The position numbers and the translations under genes are program-made. DNA of 63,531 nucleotides from an uncultured Lachnospiraceae bacterium (GTDB taxonomy: Bacteria; Bacillota; Clostridia; Lachnospirales; Lachnospiraceae), in the NCBI GenBank assembly GCA_910588865.1, contig CAJUSJ010000013.1, forward strand, positions 1 to 63,531, in the 5' to 3' direction. The notes beneath the pieces are model-generated. The model did no database searches. It had not been told where the DNA came from and saw only the letters and a program-made list of their open reading frames with translations. This document shows, one piece after another, positions 32,962-41,530 of the stretch. How positions within the stretch are numbered: the first letter of the stretch is position 1; each line of letters starts with the position of its first letter.

Positions 32962-34182
32962 ATGAAAATAGCGTTTGACAAGGTAAATGTCACTCCAAAC
33001 CAGCCATGCTTTATGGCTGGATACAGCAGGAGAGAAAAAAGCCAGGGGGTGCTGGATCCCATCGAGATCAACACCGTGGCGGCAGAGATAGGCAATGAGG
33101 TGTATATCCTGGGTATCCTGGATTCCATTATGGTGGAAGAGTCCTTCTGTGCCCGCGTACGGGAGCGGGTGTCAGAACAGCTGGGACTGTCTTTGGAGCA
33201 TATCACGGTGTCCGCTATCCACACTCACTCCGCGCCCTCTTTTTTCAAGATGACATTTGAGGATAACCAGGTGGAGGAGGAGCTTACACAAACTGTTCAG
33301 GAGGAAATGGGAAGGAGCATGATCCGGGCTTATAATGCCATGGAAGAGTGTGAGCCTGTCCTGGAAAAGACGGAAATCCAGGGCCTGTACGGCAACCGCA
33401 ATGTGAAGGATGGCGTCCAGGATAAGAGGGTGTACCTGTTTGGCTTTTATAATAAGGAAAAAAAGCTTTTGGGAGCCTTATTTAATATCTCGGCCCATCC
33501 TACTATTCTGGACGGCTCCAGTTTTCTTCTTTCCGCGGATCTTTTAGGCCACATCAGAGGAGAATTTCAGCAAATCCTGGGATGCCCGGTGGCAGTGACC
33601 AACGGCTGCTGCGGGGATGTGAGCACCCGGTTTTACCGCAGGCTCTCCGGCAGAGAGGAACTGGAGTTTACGGCCAGACAGGTGGTGGAGCAGTTTATGG
33701 ACAAAAAGAAAGCCTGTCCACTGTATGGAGGGCCTGTGGAAAGCCGTACATTTGACATCGTAAGCCATTTTGAGGCCAGGACTGATGAGGATTGGAGACA
33801 GATGTCAGAAGAGGTCCAGCATATTCAGAGCCCTATGAAAGAATTTTTATCACAGAGGCTGAGACTTAAGGAGAGCTTTGGTGCCTATGACCTGGCGATG
33901 ATCGGGCAGCTCCGCCTTTTTGGCAATGTTCTTCTGGTGGTCCTGCCTGGAGATGTGCTCAGCGGTTTTGGAAATCAGATAAAAAACGCTTTCCCTGGCC
34001 TGGAAGTTGTGATAATCTGTTATAGCAACACGTATTGTAATTATCTTGTTCCAAGAGAGGAATACGGCAAATATTTTGAGACATACAATTCCCGTCTGGC
34101 CAGAGGGGAGGCGGACCGGTTTATAGAGGAAGTGATCAGGCAGGCCAAAGAGCTGATTGAGGCCTCCGGGCACCGGGATTAA
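32962..34182 (+). CDS. Neutral/alkaline ceramidase-like hydrolase (N-terminal ceramidase domain)
   Basis: A 406-residue protein similar to the N-terminal catalytic domain of neutral ceramidases (Ceramidase_alk): the start FDKVNVTPNQPCFMAGYSRR, the metal-site block AIHTHSAPS (~residue 90), LFNISAHPTIL (~173), and NGCCGDVSTR (~215). It lacks a signal peptide, so it should act in the cytoplasm, and lacks the C-terminal domain of true ceramidases. In this setting (PTS, ChbG, RpiR) it more likely removes an amide or ester from an imported sugar derivative; that is inference. It is 23 bases before the RpiR gene. Confidence 0.8.
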   Translation: MKIAFDKVNVTPNQPCFMAGYSRREKSQGVLDPIEINTVAAEIGNEVYILGILDSIMVEESFCARVRERVSEQLGLSLEHITVSAIHTHSAPSFFKMTFEDNQVEEELTQTVQEEMGRSMIRAYNAMEECEPVLEKTEIQGLYGNRNVKDGVQDKRVYLFGFYNKEKKLLGALFNISAHPTILDGSSFLLSADLLGHIRGEFQQILGCPVAVTNGCCGDVSTRFYRRLSGREELEFTARQVVEQFMDKKKACPLYGGPVESRTFDIVSHFEARTDEDWRQMSEEVQHIQSPMKEFLSQRLRLKESFGAYDLAMIGQLRLFGNVLLVVLPGDVLSGFGNQIKNAFPGLEVVIICYSNTYCNYLVPREEYGKYFETYNSRLARGEADRFIEEVIRQAKELIEASGHRD

Positions 34183-34205
34183 AGGCTATACCAGGAGGAG
34201 CGCAG

Positions 34206-34988
34206 ATGAATCCGTTTGAACAGATGGAACTGAAAAAAATGAGCCTGACGAAAAAAGAGCTGGAGGTGTACCGGGTTTTTACGGAGAATGTAGATGATAT
34301 TCTCAGATGTACGGCTACCTCCATGGCGGAGAAATACCATGTGTCCCAGCCCGCCATTACCCGGTTTTGCCAGAAGCTGGGATATCAGGGCTACAATGAT
34401 TTTAAATATGATGTCTACAAATATCACAAGGGAGGGAAAGGGGCCAGGGACACGTCGTCGGTGATTGACTATTATACCAGGCTCATCCACCTGATCCCTG
34501 GCGCGGTGCCTGTGAAGACCTTTGAGCTTCTGGCAAAGCTGGCGGTAAAAGCAAGATATGTGTCCATCTGCGGGTATCACAAAAGTTCTCTGCCGGCTCA
34601 GCTTCTGGACATCAACCTGGGGAAATTCGGGATTCTCTCCAGATTTGTCCAGGCAGACCATTCGGATTCCCTTACCCAGCGGGTCAGCGGGGAGGATCTG
34701 GTTATATTTTTTTCTGCCAACAGCAGTATCTACAGGGAGAGCGCGGACCTGATCAATGAGCTTCCAAAAGAGAAACGCCCCACAATGGTTTTGATCACTC
34801 AGACCGACAAACATCCTATCCGGAATAAGGTGGATCATGTGGTGTGGCTTCCAAGCTACAGGAATCAGGGATATCCCCAGTATCTGGAGGCCCAAGTATC
34901 CCCTATAATTTTTGTGGATCTGCTCACTAACTATATAGCGGACTATATTAAAGAGGAAGGAGGTCAGGGTCGTGAGGCGGGGGAATAG
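34206..34988 (+). CDS. RpiR/MurR-family transcriptional regulator
   Basis: A 260-residue regulator with an N-terminal HTH_6 domain (~residues 15-80; CTATSMAEKYHVSQPAITRFCQKLGYQGYNDFKYDV) and a C-terminal SIS sugar-phosphate-binding domain (~105-245; VSICGYHKSSLPAQ, DLVIFFSANSSIYRESADLI). It probably senses a sugar phosphate from the PTS route and acts on the boxes at 32608-32878. GGAGGAGCGCAG precedes the ATG. Confidence 0.92.
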   Translation: MNPFEQMELKKMSLTKKELEVYRVFTENVDDILRCTATSMAEKYHVSQPAITRFCQKLGYQGYNDFKYDVYKYHKGGKGARDTSSVIDYYTRLIHLIPGAVPVKTFELLAKLAVKARYVSICGYHKSSLPAQLLDINLGKFGILSRFVQADHSDSLTQRVSGEDLVIFFSANSSIYRESADLINELPKEKRPTMVLITQTDKHPIRNKVDHVVWLPSYRNQGYPQYLEAQVSPIIFVDLLTNYIADYIKEEGGQGREAGE

Positions 34989-36189
34989 ATGGATTGTAGT
35001 CATGGCCGCGGCAGGAATCGGGCTTTTAGGCTGTCTGGCGGCGGGGATTTTTTTAAAAAGCAACAGTGCCCGTGAGACCTGGACGGCAGCGGCGGGGGAG
35101 AATATTGAGATCAGTCCGGAGCGGGGAAGAGCGGAGGAATCAGAAGCCTGGACCCAAAAGGCAGAAAACATAAATCCAGAAGTCACGGAAGGAGCGGATC
35201 AAAACGCGGGCGCGGCGGCAGAAGAGACGGGGGCGGAGGGGCAGTCCGAGGCGGCGGGAGAAGGAGGCGGCAGTGGGACGGAATCGGAACAGTCACTTAA
35301 GCCTCTGGTCTCCCGGGAGGAAGAGACCGGGCCCCGGCCCTCCTCTGACATCGTCATGCTTTTCGCGGGAGACGTATACTTTTCCGACCATGTTCTCAAT
35401 GCCTATGACAGCGGAGGTGGCATCCAGGGGGTTTTGGATGAAGGGATCCGGGCTGAGATCCAGGCGGCGGATATCTTTATGGTAAACCAGGAATTTCCTT
35501 TCACTGTCCGGGGCACCCCGGCAATTGACAAGCAGTTTACCTTCCGGGTGCCGGAGAGCCGGATACATATTCTTCAGGAGATGGGGGTGGATATCGTGAC
35601 TCTGGCCAACAACCATATCCTGGATTTCGGGCCGGACGGGCTTCTTGACAGCTGCGAGGCCCTGGACGCGGCGGGGATTCTCCGGGTAGGAGGGGGAAAG
35701 GATTTTGACGAGGCAAGCCAGTTAAAGACCATGATTGTGGGACAGAAGACCATCGGTTTTCTGGGAACTTCCCGGGTTTACATGGACACCAGCTGGGCCG
35801 CGGGAGATTCCCATCCGGGAGTATTTTCCACCTATGACACCACCCTGCCTCTGAAGGCCATCCGGGAGGCAAGGGATGCCTGCGACTACCTGGTGGTCTA
35901 TGTGCACTGGGGCGTGGAGCGGGAGGAGACGCCTAAGGATTACCAGAGGGCCATGGGAAGGGCTTACATTGACGCGGGCGCGGACCTGGTGGTGGGAAGC
36001 CATCCCCATGTGCTCCAGCCTGTGGAAGAGTACAACGGAAAGACCATTGTGTACAGCCTGGGCAATTTTGTATTTGGCAGCAGCATTCCAAACACGGCGC
36101 TGCTGAAAGTGGTGTGGGGGGACAATGGGGCTGACGTGTCCCTGATTCCCTGCACCTCATCCGGGGGGTATACAAAATTAAAAAATTAA
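34972..36189 (+). CDS. CapA-family protein (poly-gamma-glutamate synthesis-like), membrane-anchored
   Basis: A 405-residue protein: one N-terminal membrane helix (~residues 8-26; a Cys at IGLLGCLAAG is not a clear lipobox), a ~75-residue Glu/Ala/Gly-rich external linker, then a CapA metallophosphatase-like domain (~residues 120-390) with LFAGDVYFSDHV, VNQEFPFT, LANNHILDFG, VVYVHWGVE, GSHPHVLQP and YSLGNFVFG. No CapB/C genes are nearby, so a role in capsule anchoring is not certain. The GTG start follows AGGAGG and overlaps the RpiR gene by 17 bases. Confidence 0.88.
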   Translation: MRRGNRWIVVMAAAGIGLLGCLAAGIFLKSNSARETWTAAAGENIEISPERGRAEESEAWTQKAENINPEVTEGADQNAGAAAEETGAEGQSEAAGEGGGSGTESEQSLKPLVSREEETGPRPSSDIVMLFAGDVYFSDHVLNAYDSGGGIQGVLDEGIRAEIQAADIFMVNQEFPFTVRGTPAIDKQFTFRVPESRIHILQEMGVDIVTLANNHILDFGPDGLLDSCEALDAAGILRVGGGKDFDEASQLKTMIVGQKTIGFLGTSRVYMDTSWAAGDSHPGVFSTYDTTLPLKAIREARDACDYLVVYVHWGVEREETPKDYQRAMGRAYIDAGADLVVGSHPHVLQPVEEYNGKTIVYSLGNFVFGSSIPNTALLKVVWGDNGADVSLIPCTSSGGYTKLKN

Positions 36190-36231
36190 CACTATTTCTC
36201 ACAAAAATATATGTCCGAATGACGGCGGATT

Positions 36232-36240
36232 TGGTATACT
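36232..36240 (+). promoter_or_regulatory. Extended -10 promoter before galK
   Basis: TG-G-TATACT, 44 bases before the galK start codon. Confidence 0.5.
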
Positions 36241-36284
36241 GGAAACAGAAAAATGTTTGAAACCATGGAAAGGAAGATACGATC

Positions 36285-37571
36285 ATGAAGACAGATACCC
36301 TGAAGATTCTTGATTCAGCAGAGGCCCGCGGGCTCATGGGCGCGTTATACGGGGAGGCCGATGTGGACACCAATGTGGCCCGGTACAAGGACCTGGTGGA
36401 AAAATTTACAAATGAATTCGGCGACAAGGACATGAAGATGTTCAGCTCCCCGGGCCGGACAGAGATCAGCGGAAATCACACGGACCACAACCACGGAAAG
36501 GTTCTGGCAGGCAGCATTAATCTGGACTGTGTGGGCATTGGGGCGAAAAACGGCAGCGGCAAGGTAAACATTGTCAGCGAGACCTTTAACCAGACATTCT
36601 CCATTGACCTGGAGGATCTGTCCCCCAGCGCCAAGATGGCGGGAACCGTTGACCTGGTAAAGGGCCTCTTAAAGGGTTTCCAGGAGAAGGGATATGAGGT
36701 GGGCGGATTTGACGCCTATATCACCAGCAACGTGATCAGCGCCGCGGGGGTCAGCTCTTCCGCTGCCTTTGAGATGCTTCTGTGCTCCATGCTCAATGTA
36801 TTTTTTAATGACAGCAAGATGGATGTGGTGGCCTATGCCCATGTGGGGAAATACGCTGAGAACTACTATTGGAACAAGTCCTCTGGCCTTCTTGACCAGA
36901 TGGCCTGCGCTGTGGGAGGCCTGATCACCATTGATTTTTATGATCCCCAGAACCCGAAAGTGGAGCAAATCCCCTTTGATTTTGGATCCAAAAATCACAG
37001 CCTGATCATCGTCAACACCGGAAAGGGCCACGCGGATTTAAGCGCTGACTATTCTTCTGTGCCAAATGAGATGAAGAAGGTGGCAGAGTACTTTGGAAAG
37101 GAAGTCTGCGCCCAGGTGAAGGAAGAGGATTTGATTGCCCATCTGGCCAAAGCACGGGAGTACGCCGGGGACCGGTCTGTCATGAGAGCCCTCCATTTCT
37201 TTGAGGAGAACAAGCGGGTGGAGGCGGAAGTGGCGGCTCTCAAGGAGGACCGCTTTGAGGATTTTCTGGCCGGGATCACCGCCTCCGGCAACTCGTCATG
37301 GAAATGGCTGCAGAACTGCTATACTACCGCGGATGTCCAGGAGCAGGGGATCAGCGTTGCCCTGGCCCTGACGGAGCTGTTTATCCAGGAGAAAGGACGG
37401 GGAGCATGCAGGATCCACGGCGGCGGATTCGCGGGCGTGATCATGGCCATGCTGCCAAACGACCTGGTAGATGAGTATGTGGAGAGGATGGAGAAAGCTC
37501 TGGGAGAGGGCAATGTCTATAAGATGAGCATCAGGCCCTACGGAGCGATCTGCGTGGATCAGGTCATCTGA
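36285..37571 (+). CDS. galK: Galactokinase (GHMP kinase)
   Basis: Phosphorylates galactose at C1 in the Leloir pathway. The 428-residue protein has the galactokinase signature as GRTEISGNHTDHNHG (~residues 57-71), the ATP-binding AAGVSSSAAFEMLLCSM (~152-168) and IHGGGFAGVIMAM near the C-terminus. It is longer than E. coli GalK (~380). It forms a unit with deoB 18 bases downstream; galT and galE are not in the window. It would act on galactose released by the LacZ at 56.9 kb. Confidence 0.92.
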   Translation: MKTDTLKILDSAEARGLMGALYGEADVDTNVARYKDLVEKFTNEFGDKDMKMFSSPGRTEISGNHTDHNHGKVLAGSINLDCVGIGAKNGSGKVNIVSETFNQTFSIDLEDLSPSAKMAGTVDLVKGLLKGFQEKGYEVGGFDAYITSNVISAAGVSSSAAFEMLLCSMLNVFFNDSKMDVVAYAHVGKYAENYYWNKSSGLLDQMACAVGGLITIDFYDPQNPKVEQIPFDFGSKNHSLIIVNTGKGHADLSADYSSVPNEMKKVAEYFGKEVCAQVKEEDLIAHLAKAREYAGDRSVMRALHFFEENKRVEAEVAALKEDRFEDFLAGITASGNSSWKWLQNCYTTADVQEQGISVALALTELFIQEKGRGACRIHGGGFAGVIMAMLPNDLVDEYVERMEKALGEGNVYKMSIRPYGAICVDQVI

Positions 37572-37589
37572 AAAAGGAGCACAGACCTT

Positions 37590-38780
37590 ATGAAAAAATA
37601 TAAACGGATTTTTACCATTGTCATCGACTCCCTGGGGATCGGCGCCATGCCGAACGCGGCGGAGTATGACGACGAGGGGACGGACACACTGGGACATATC
37701 GACGACCATATGGATCCCTTTCGGATTCCCAATCTGGCCAACATGGGCCTTGCCAATCTTCACCCCCTAAAGCATGTAGACCCGGCAGAGGAGCCTCTGG
37801 GATATTATGGGGAGCTTCTGGAGGCCAGTGTGGGGAAGGACACCATGACAGGGCACTGGGAGATGATGGGCCTTCACATAACAAAGCCCTTCCAGACATT
37901 TACGGACACGGGATTTCCGGAGGAACTGCTGCGGGAACTGTCTGAGAGGACAGGGCACGGGATTGTGGGAAATAAATCCGCCAGCGGCACAGCCATCCTA
38001 GATGAGCTGGGGGAGCACCAGATCGCCACAGGAGACATGATCGTTTACACGTCAGCGGACTCGGTGCTGCAGATCTGCGGAAGCGAGGAGACCTTTGGGC
38101 TCCAGGAGCTGTACCGGTGCTGTGAGATCGCCAGGGAGCTGACCATGAGGGATGAGTGGAAGGTGGGGCGGGTCATCGCCAGGCCCTATGTGGGAAAAAG
38201 GAAAGGGGAGTTTAAAAGGACTTCCAACCGCCACGACTACGCCTTAAAGCCTTACGGGAAGACCGCCCTGGATGCCTTAAAGGCAGCAGGGTACGATGTG
38301 ATCAGTGTGGGAAAGATCCGGGACATCTTTGACGGAGAGGGGATTACCGAGAGCTGGAAGTCAAAGAGCAGCGTCCACGGCATGGAGCAGACCATTGAGA
38401 TCGCGGACAAGGACTTTGAGGGACTTTGTTTCGTAAATCTGGTGGATTTTGACGCGCTGTGGGGGCACCGGAGAAATCCCGGGGGTTATGGGCAGGAGCT
38501 GGAGAGGTTTGACCAGAAGCTGGGAGTCCTTCTTGAAAAGCTTAAGGGAGATGACCTGCTGATCATCACCGCTGACCACGGCAACGACCCTACCTACAAA
38601 GGCACGGACCACACCAAGGAGAAGGTGCCGTTTCTGGCCTATTCCCCCTCCATGAAGGGCAGGGGAAGGCTTCCGGCCAGGGATACCTTTGCTGTCATCG
38701 GGGCCACCATTGCCCGCAATTTCCAGGTGGAGATGCCAAAGGGAACCATCGGGACTTCGATTTTAGAGGAATTAGAATAA
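37590..38780 (+). CDS. deoB: Phosphopentomutase
   Basis: Interconverts ribose/deoxyribose 1- and 5-phosphate in nucleoside breakdown. The 396-residue length is normal. Metal-site blocks: FTIVIDSLGIGAMPNA (D13), GTDTLGHI, TADHGNDPTYKGTDHTKEKVP (cut as TADHGNDP and GTDHTKE) near residue 330. The active-site threonine lies in KDTMTGHWE. AAAGGAG precedes the ATG. A strong terminator follows. Confidence 0.96.
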   Translation: MKKYKRIFTIVIDSLGIGAMPNAAEYDDEGTDTLGHIDDHMDPFRIPNLANMGLANLHPLKHVDPAEEPLGYYGELLEASVGKDTMTGHWEMMGLHITKPFQTFTDTGFPEELLRELSERTGHGIVGNKSASGTAILDELGEHQIATGDMIVYTSADSVLQICGSEETFGLQELYRCCEIARELTMRDEWKVGRVIARPYVGKRKGEFKRTSNRHDYALKPYGKTALDALKAAGYDVISVGKIRDIFDGEGITESWKSKSSVHGMEQTIEIADKDFEGLCFVNLVDFDALWGHRRNPGGYGQELERFDQKLGVLLEKLKGDDLLIITADHGNDPTYKGTDHTKEKVPFLAYSPSMKGRGRLPARDTFAVIGATIARNFQVEMPKGTIGTSILEELE

Positions 38781-38803
38781 TGGGCCGGGATATAACCGGC
38801 TGT

Positions 38804-38839
38804 AAAAAGCCGTCCGCGGAATCCGCGGGCGGCTTTTTT
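38804..38839 (+). terminator. Terminator after deoB
   Basis: AAAAGCCG-CCGCGG pairs with CCGCGG-CGGCTTTT around an AAT loop, followed by six T. Confidence 0.95.
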
Positions 38840-38901
38840 CACGCGCTTTAGTCTGATAATTCGATAGATGGTTATCAGAGAGAAAGGGAGGACTGGAAGT
38901 A

Positions 38902-39759
38902 ATGAAAAATCTCAGCAATGTAAAAAATATTTTGTGGATTCTGGCGGGAAATACGGCCTATGCCATGGCGGTGACCATGTTTATTCTGCCAAACGGGCTG
39001 ATCACAGGAGGGACTACTGGCCTGGCATTGTTTTTCTATCACCAGTTCGGGCTTCCCATCCAGGCCTTTGTCACGGTGTTTAACGTGGCCATGTTTCTGG
39101 TGGGTGCCTGGGTGCTGGGAAAGCGGTTTGCCCTGACCACCATTATCAGCACTTTTTATTATCCGTTTATCCTGTCAGTGTTTCAGGGGATTCCCGCTTT
39201 AGGGCAGATGACAAGGGACAATCTGCTGGCAGTGATCTTTGCCGGTCTCCTGATCGGCGGCGGCATCGGGGTGGTGATCAGGGCCGGGGCCTCCACGGGA
39301 GGAATGGATATCCCGCCTCTGGTGCTGAACAAGAAGATGGGACTGTCGGTGTCAGGAACCATGAATGGGATGGATACGGCGATTCTGCTTCTGCAGATGG
39401 TATTTTCCGACAAGGAGATGGTGCTTTACGGAATTTTGCTGGTGCTGACCTACACCACGGTGCTGAACAAGGTGCTGCTTTTGGGACAGGCCAGGATGCA
39501 GGTAAAGATTGTGTCAGCGTACTATGAGGAGATCAATCAGGCCATTGCCTCTGAGCTTGACAGGGGAGTGACCTTGTTCAGGTCCAGGACAGGCCATCTT
39601 AAAAGGGACGGATATGTGGTTATGTCGGTGGTGAACAACCGGGAGCTGGCCCAGTTAAACCATTTGATCCAGAAGATTGATCCCCAGGCGTTTATTGTGA
39701 TCAATCAGGTCAATGAGGTGAGGGGGAGGGGATTTACCCTTAAGAAGGAATACGATTGA
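38902..39759 (+). CDS. YitT-family membrane protein (DUF161 + DUF2179)
   Basis: A 285-residue protein with five or six membrane helices (residues ~10-200) of the YitT fold (GNTAYAMAVTMFILPNGLITGGTTGLAL, GVVIRAGASTGGMDIPPLVLNKK) and a C-terminal DUF2179 domain (~205-280; ISAYYEEI-like VSAYYEEINQAIASELDRGVT). Physiological role unknown; transport is suspected for the family. It stands alone between a terminator and the TRAP operon. Confidence 0.92.
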   Translation: MKNLSNVKNILWILAGNTAYAMAVTMFILPNGLITGGTTGLALFFYHQFGLPIQAFVTVFNVAMFLVGAWVLGKRFALTTIISTFYYPFILSVFQGIPALGQMTRDNLLAVIFAGLLIGGGIGVVIRAGASTGGMDIPPLVLNKKMGLSVSGTMNGMDTAILLLQMVFSDKEMVLYGILLVLTYTTVLNKVLLLGQARMQVKIVSAYYEEINQAIASELDRGVTLFRSRTGHLKRDGYVVMSVVNNRELAQLNHLIQKIDPQAFIVINQVNEVRGRGFTLKKEYD

Positions 39760-39860
39760 GGAGTTTTTGGAAACCAGATTTTTCAAGGATATACGCGGCT
39801 AAATTTCGAGAATGGGGTCATACTATAAAAGAAATTCTTGAGAGAGGGGCGTGAAAGATC

Positions 39861-41048
39861 GTGGTACCATGGAAGAAAGCCAGGTTGTTGGCCTATGGAG
39901 TGACGCTCATGGCCGCGGCCATATCCGCTGGATGCGGGCGCGTGAACAGCGGGAAAAGGATTGTGAGGATCGCTCTGGGACAGTCGGAAAGCCATCCAGA
40001 GTACTTAGGACTCGCGGCGTTTAAGGAGCATGTGGAGAAAGAACTGGGGGACAAGTATGAGGTGCAGGTCTTTCCAAATGAGATCCTTGGGGCTGCCCAG
40101 AAGGCCATTGAGCTGACACAGACAGGGGCCATTGATTTTGTGGTGGCGGGGACGGCGAACCTGGAGACCTTCGCTCCTGTGTATGAGATCTTCAGCATGC
40201 CCTATCTTTTTGACTCCACGGAGGTTTACAGACGGGTAATGGGGGATGAGGTGATGATGAACGGGATCTACGAGTCCACGGACAAAGCGGGATTCCGGGT
40301 GCTGACCTGGTACAACGCGGGGACCAGAAATTTTTATGCCAAGAAGCCTGTGAGGACTCCGGAGGATTTAAAGGGCATGAAGATCCGGGTCCAGCAGAGT
40401 CCGGCCAGCGTGAAAATGATGCAGGCCTTCGGCGCGGCTGCGTCTCCCATGAGCTTTGGGGAGGTGTACACGGCCATCCAGCAGGGGGTGATCGACGGGG
40501 CGGAGAACAATGAGTTGGCTCTGACCAACAATAAGCACGGTGAGGTAGCCAAGTATTTTACCTATAATATGCACCAGATGGTGCCGGACATGCTGGTGGG
40601 GAATCTGAAATTTTTGGAGAGCCTGACAGCGGAGGAGCTTAAGGTGTTTCGGGAGGCGGCCCGGATTTCCACGGAGGTGGAGCTTGAAGAGTGGGACAGG
40701 CAGGTAAAAGAGGCCAGGGAGACAGCGGCCCGGGATATGGGGGTAGAGTTTCTGGAGGCTGATGTGGAGGCGTTTAAGGAAAAGGTCTTAGGACTTCACC
40801 GGGAAATGCTAGAGGACAACCCGGATATCGAACCAGTGTACCAGGCCATCCAGAGGGTCAATGAGGAGATGAAGGAGCGGTCAAAGGAGGAAAGCAAAGA
40901 AAAGGCAGGTCTGAGGCTCAGTCCTGGCCAGGCGGCCCGATATGCCCTGGAGCCCAAACCCAGATCAGGGGCTGAGGCGGGCCTGGCGGTAAATCGGAAT
41001 CCCTGGTGGATCACGGAGGAAGGGAGTGACGGTGAATGGATGGAATAA
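39861..41048 (+). CDS. dctP: TRAP transporter solute-binding lipoprotein (DctP)
   Basis: Extracellular binding protein of a TRAP importer for organic or sugar acids. The 395-residue protein has a lipobox (ISAGC, Cys25). DctP features are VRIALGQSESHPEYLGL, the central WYNAGTRNFYAKKPVRTPEDLKG and the specificity region MKIRVQQSP (Arg that binds the carboxylate). The last ~50 residues (after EEMKERSKEE) are extra to the usual length. Start is GTG 39861. It overlaps dctQ by 13 bases. Confidence 0.93.
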   Translation: MVPWKKARLLAYGVTLMAAAISAGCGRVNSGKRIVRIALGQSESHPEYLGLAAFKEHVEKELGDKYEVQVFPNEILGAAQKAIELTQTGAIDFVVAGTANLETFAPVYEIFSMPYLFDSTEVYRRVMGDEVMMNGIYESTDKAGFRVLTWYNAGTRNFYAKKPVRTPEDLKGMKIRVQQSPASVKMMQAFGAAASPMSFGEVYTAIQQGVIDGAENNELALTNNKHGEVAKYFTYNMHQMVPDMLVGNLKFLESLTAEELKVFREAARISTEVELEEWDRQVKEARETAARDMGVEFLEADVEAFKEKVLGLHREMLEDNPDIEPVYQAIQRVNEEMKERSKEESKEKAGLRLSPGQAARYALEPKPRSGAEAGLAVNRNPWWITEEGSDGEWME

Positions 41049-41530
41049 AACGGTTTCGGGGCACCCTGGATAAGGCGCTGGAGGCGGTGATCATATTTCT
41101 GTCAGGTCTCATGGTGGTTGTGGGAGCCTATCAGATCCTGGTACGGTATCTGTTCAACAAGCCCAGCACGGTGTCAGAGGAGCTTCTGACTTACGCTTTT
41201 GGCTGGATGTCCCTTCTGGCGGCAGCTTATATGTTTGGGAAAAATGGGCACATGCGCATGGGATTTCTGGCGGACAAGGCAGAAGGCAGCGGCAAGAGGA
41301 CGCTGGAGATGATTTCCCAGTGCCTGATCTTTGGATTCGCGGCAGTGATCATGATATACGGAGGGATTCAGATCACCTCCCTGACCATGAGCCAGAGGAC
41401 AGCTTCCCTGGGGATTCCTATGGGATATGTGTACCTTATCGTGCCTTTGAGCGGGGTGCTGATCCTTGTGTACAGCATAATGAATATGGCGGAAATGACA
41501 GGCAGGGCCGGAAAGGAGGAGTCAAGATGA
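41036..41530 (+). CDS. dctQ: TRAP transporter small permease (DctQ)
   Basis: A 164-residue membrane protein with four helices, the small subunit of the TRAP channel. Family block: VRYLFNKPSTVSEELLTYAFGW (~residues 37-58), ending in a helix with YLIVPLSGVLILVY. It overlaps both neighbours (dctP by 13 bases, dctM by four), so the three are translated together. Confidence 0.92.
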   Translation: MDGIKRFRGTLDKALEAVIIFLSGLMVVVGAYQILVRYLFNKPSTVSEELLTYAFGWMSLLAAAYMFGKNGHMRMGFLADKAEGSGKRTLEMISQCLIFGFAAVIMIYGGIQITSLTMSQRTASLGIPMGYVYLIVPLSGVLILVYSIMNMAEMTGRAGKEESR

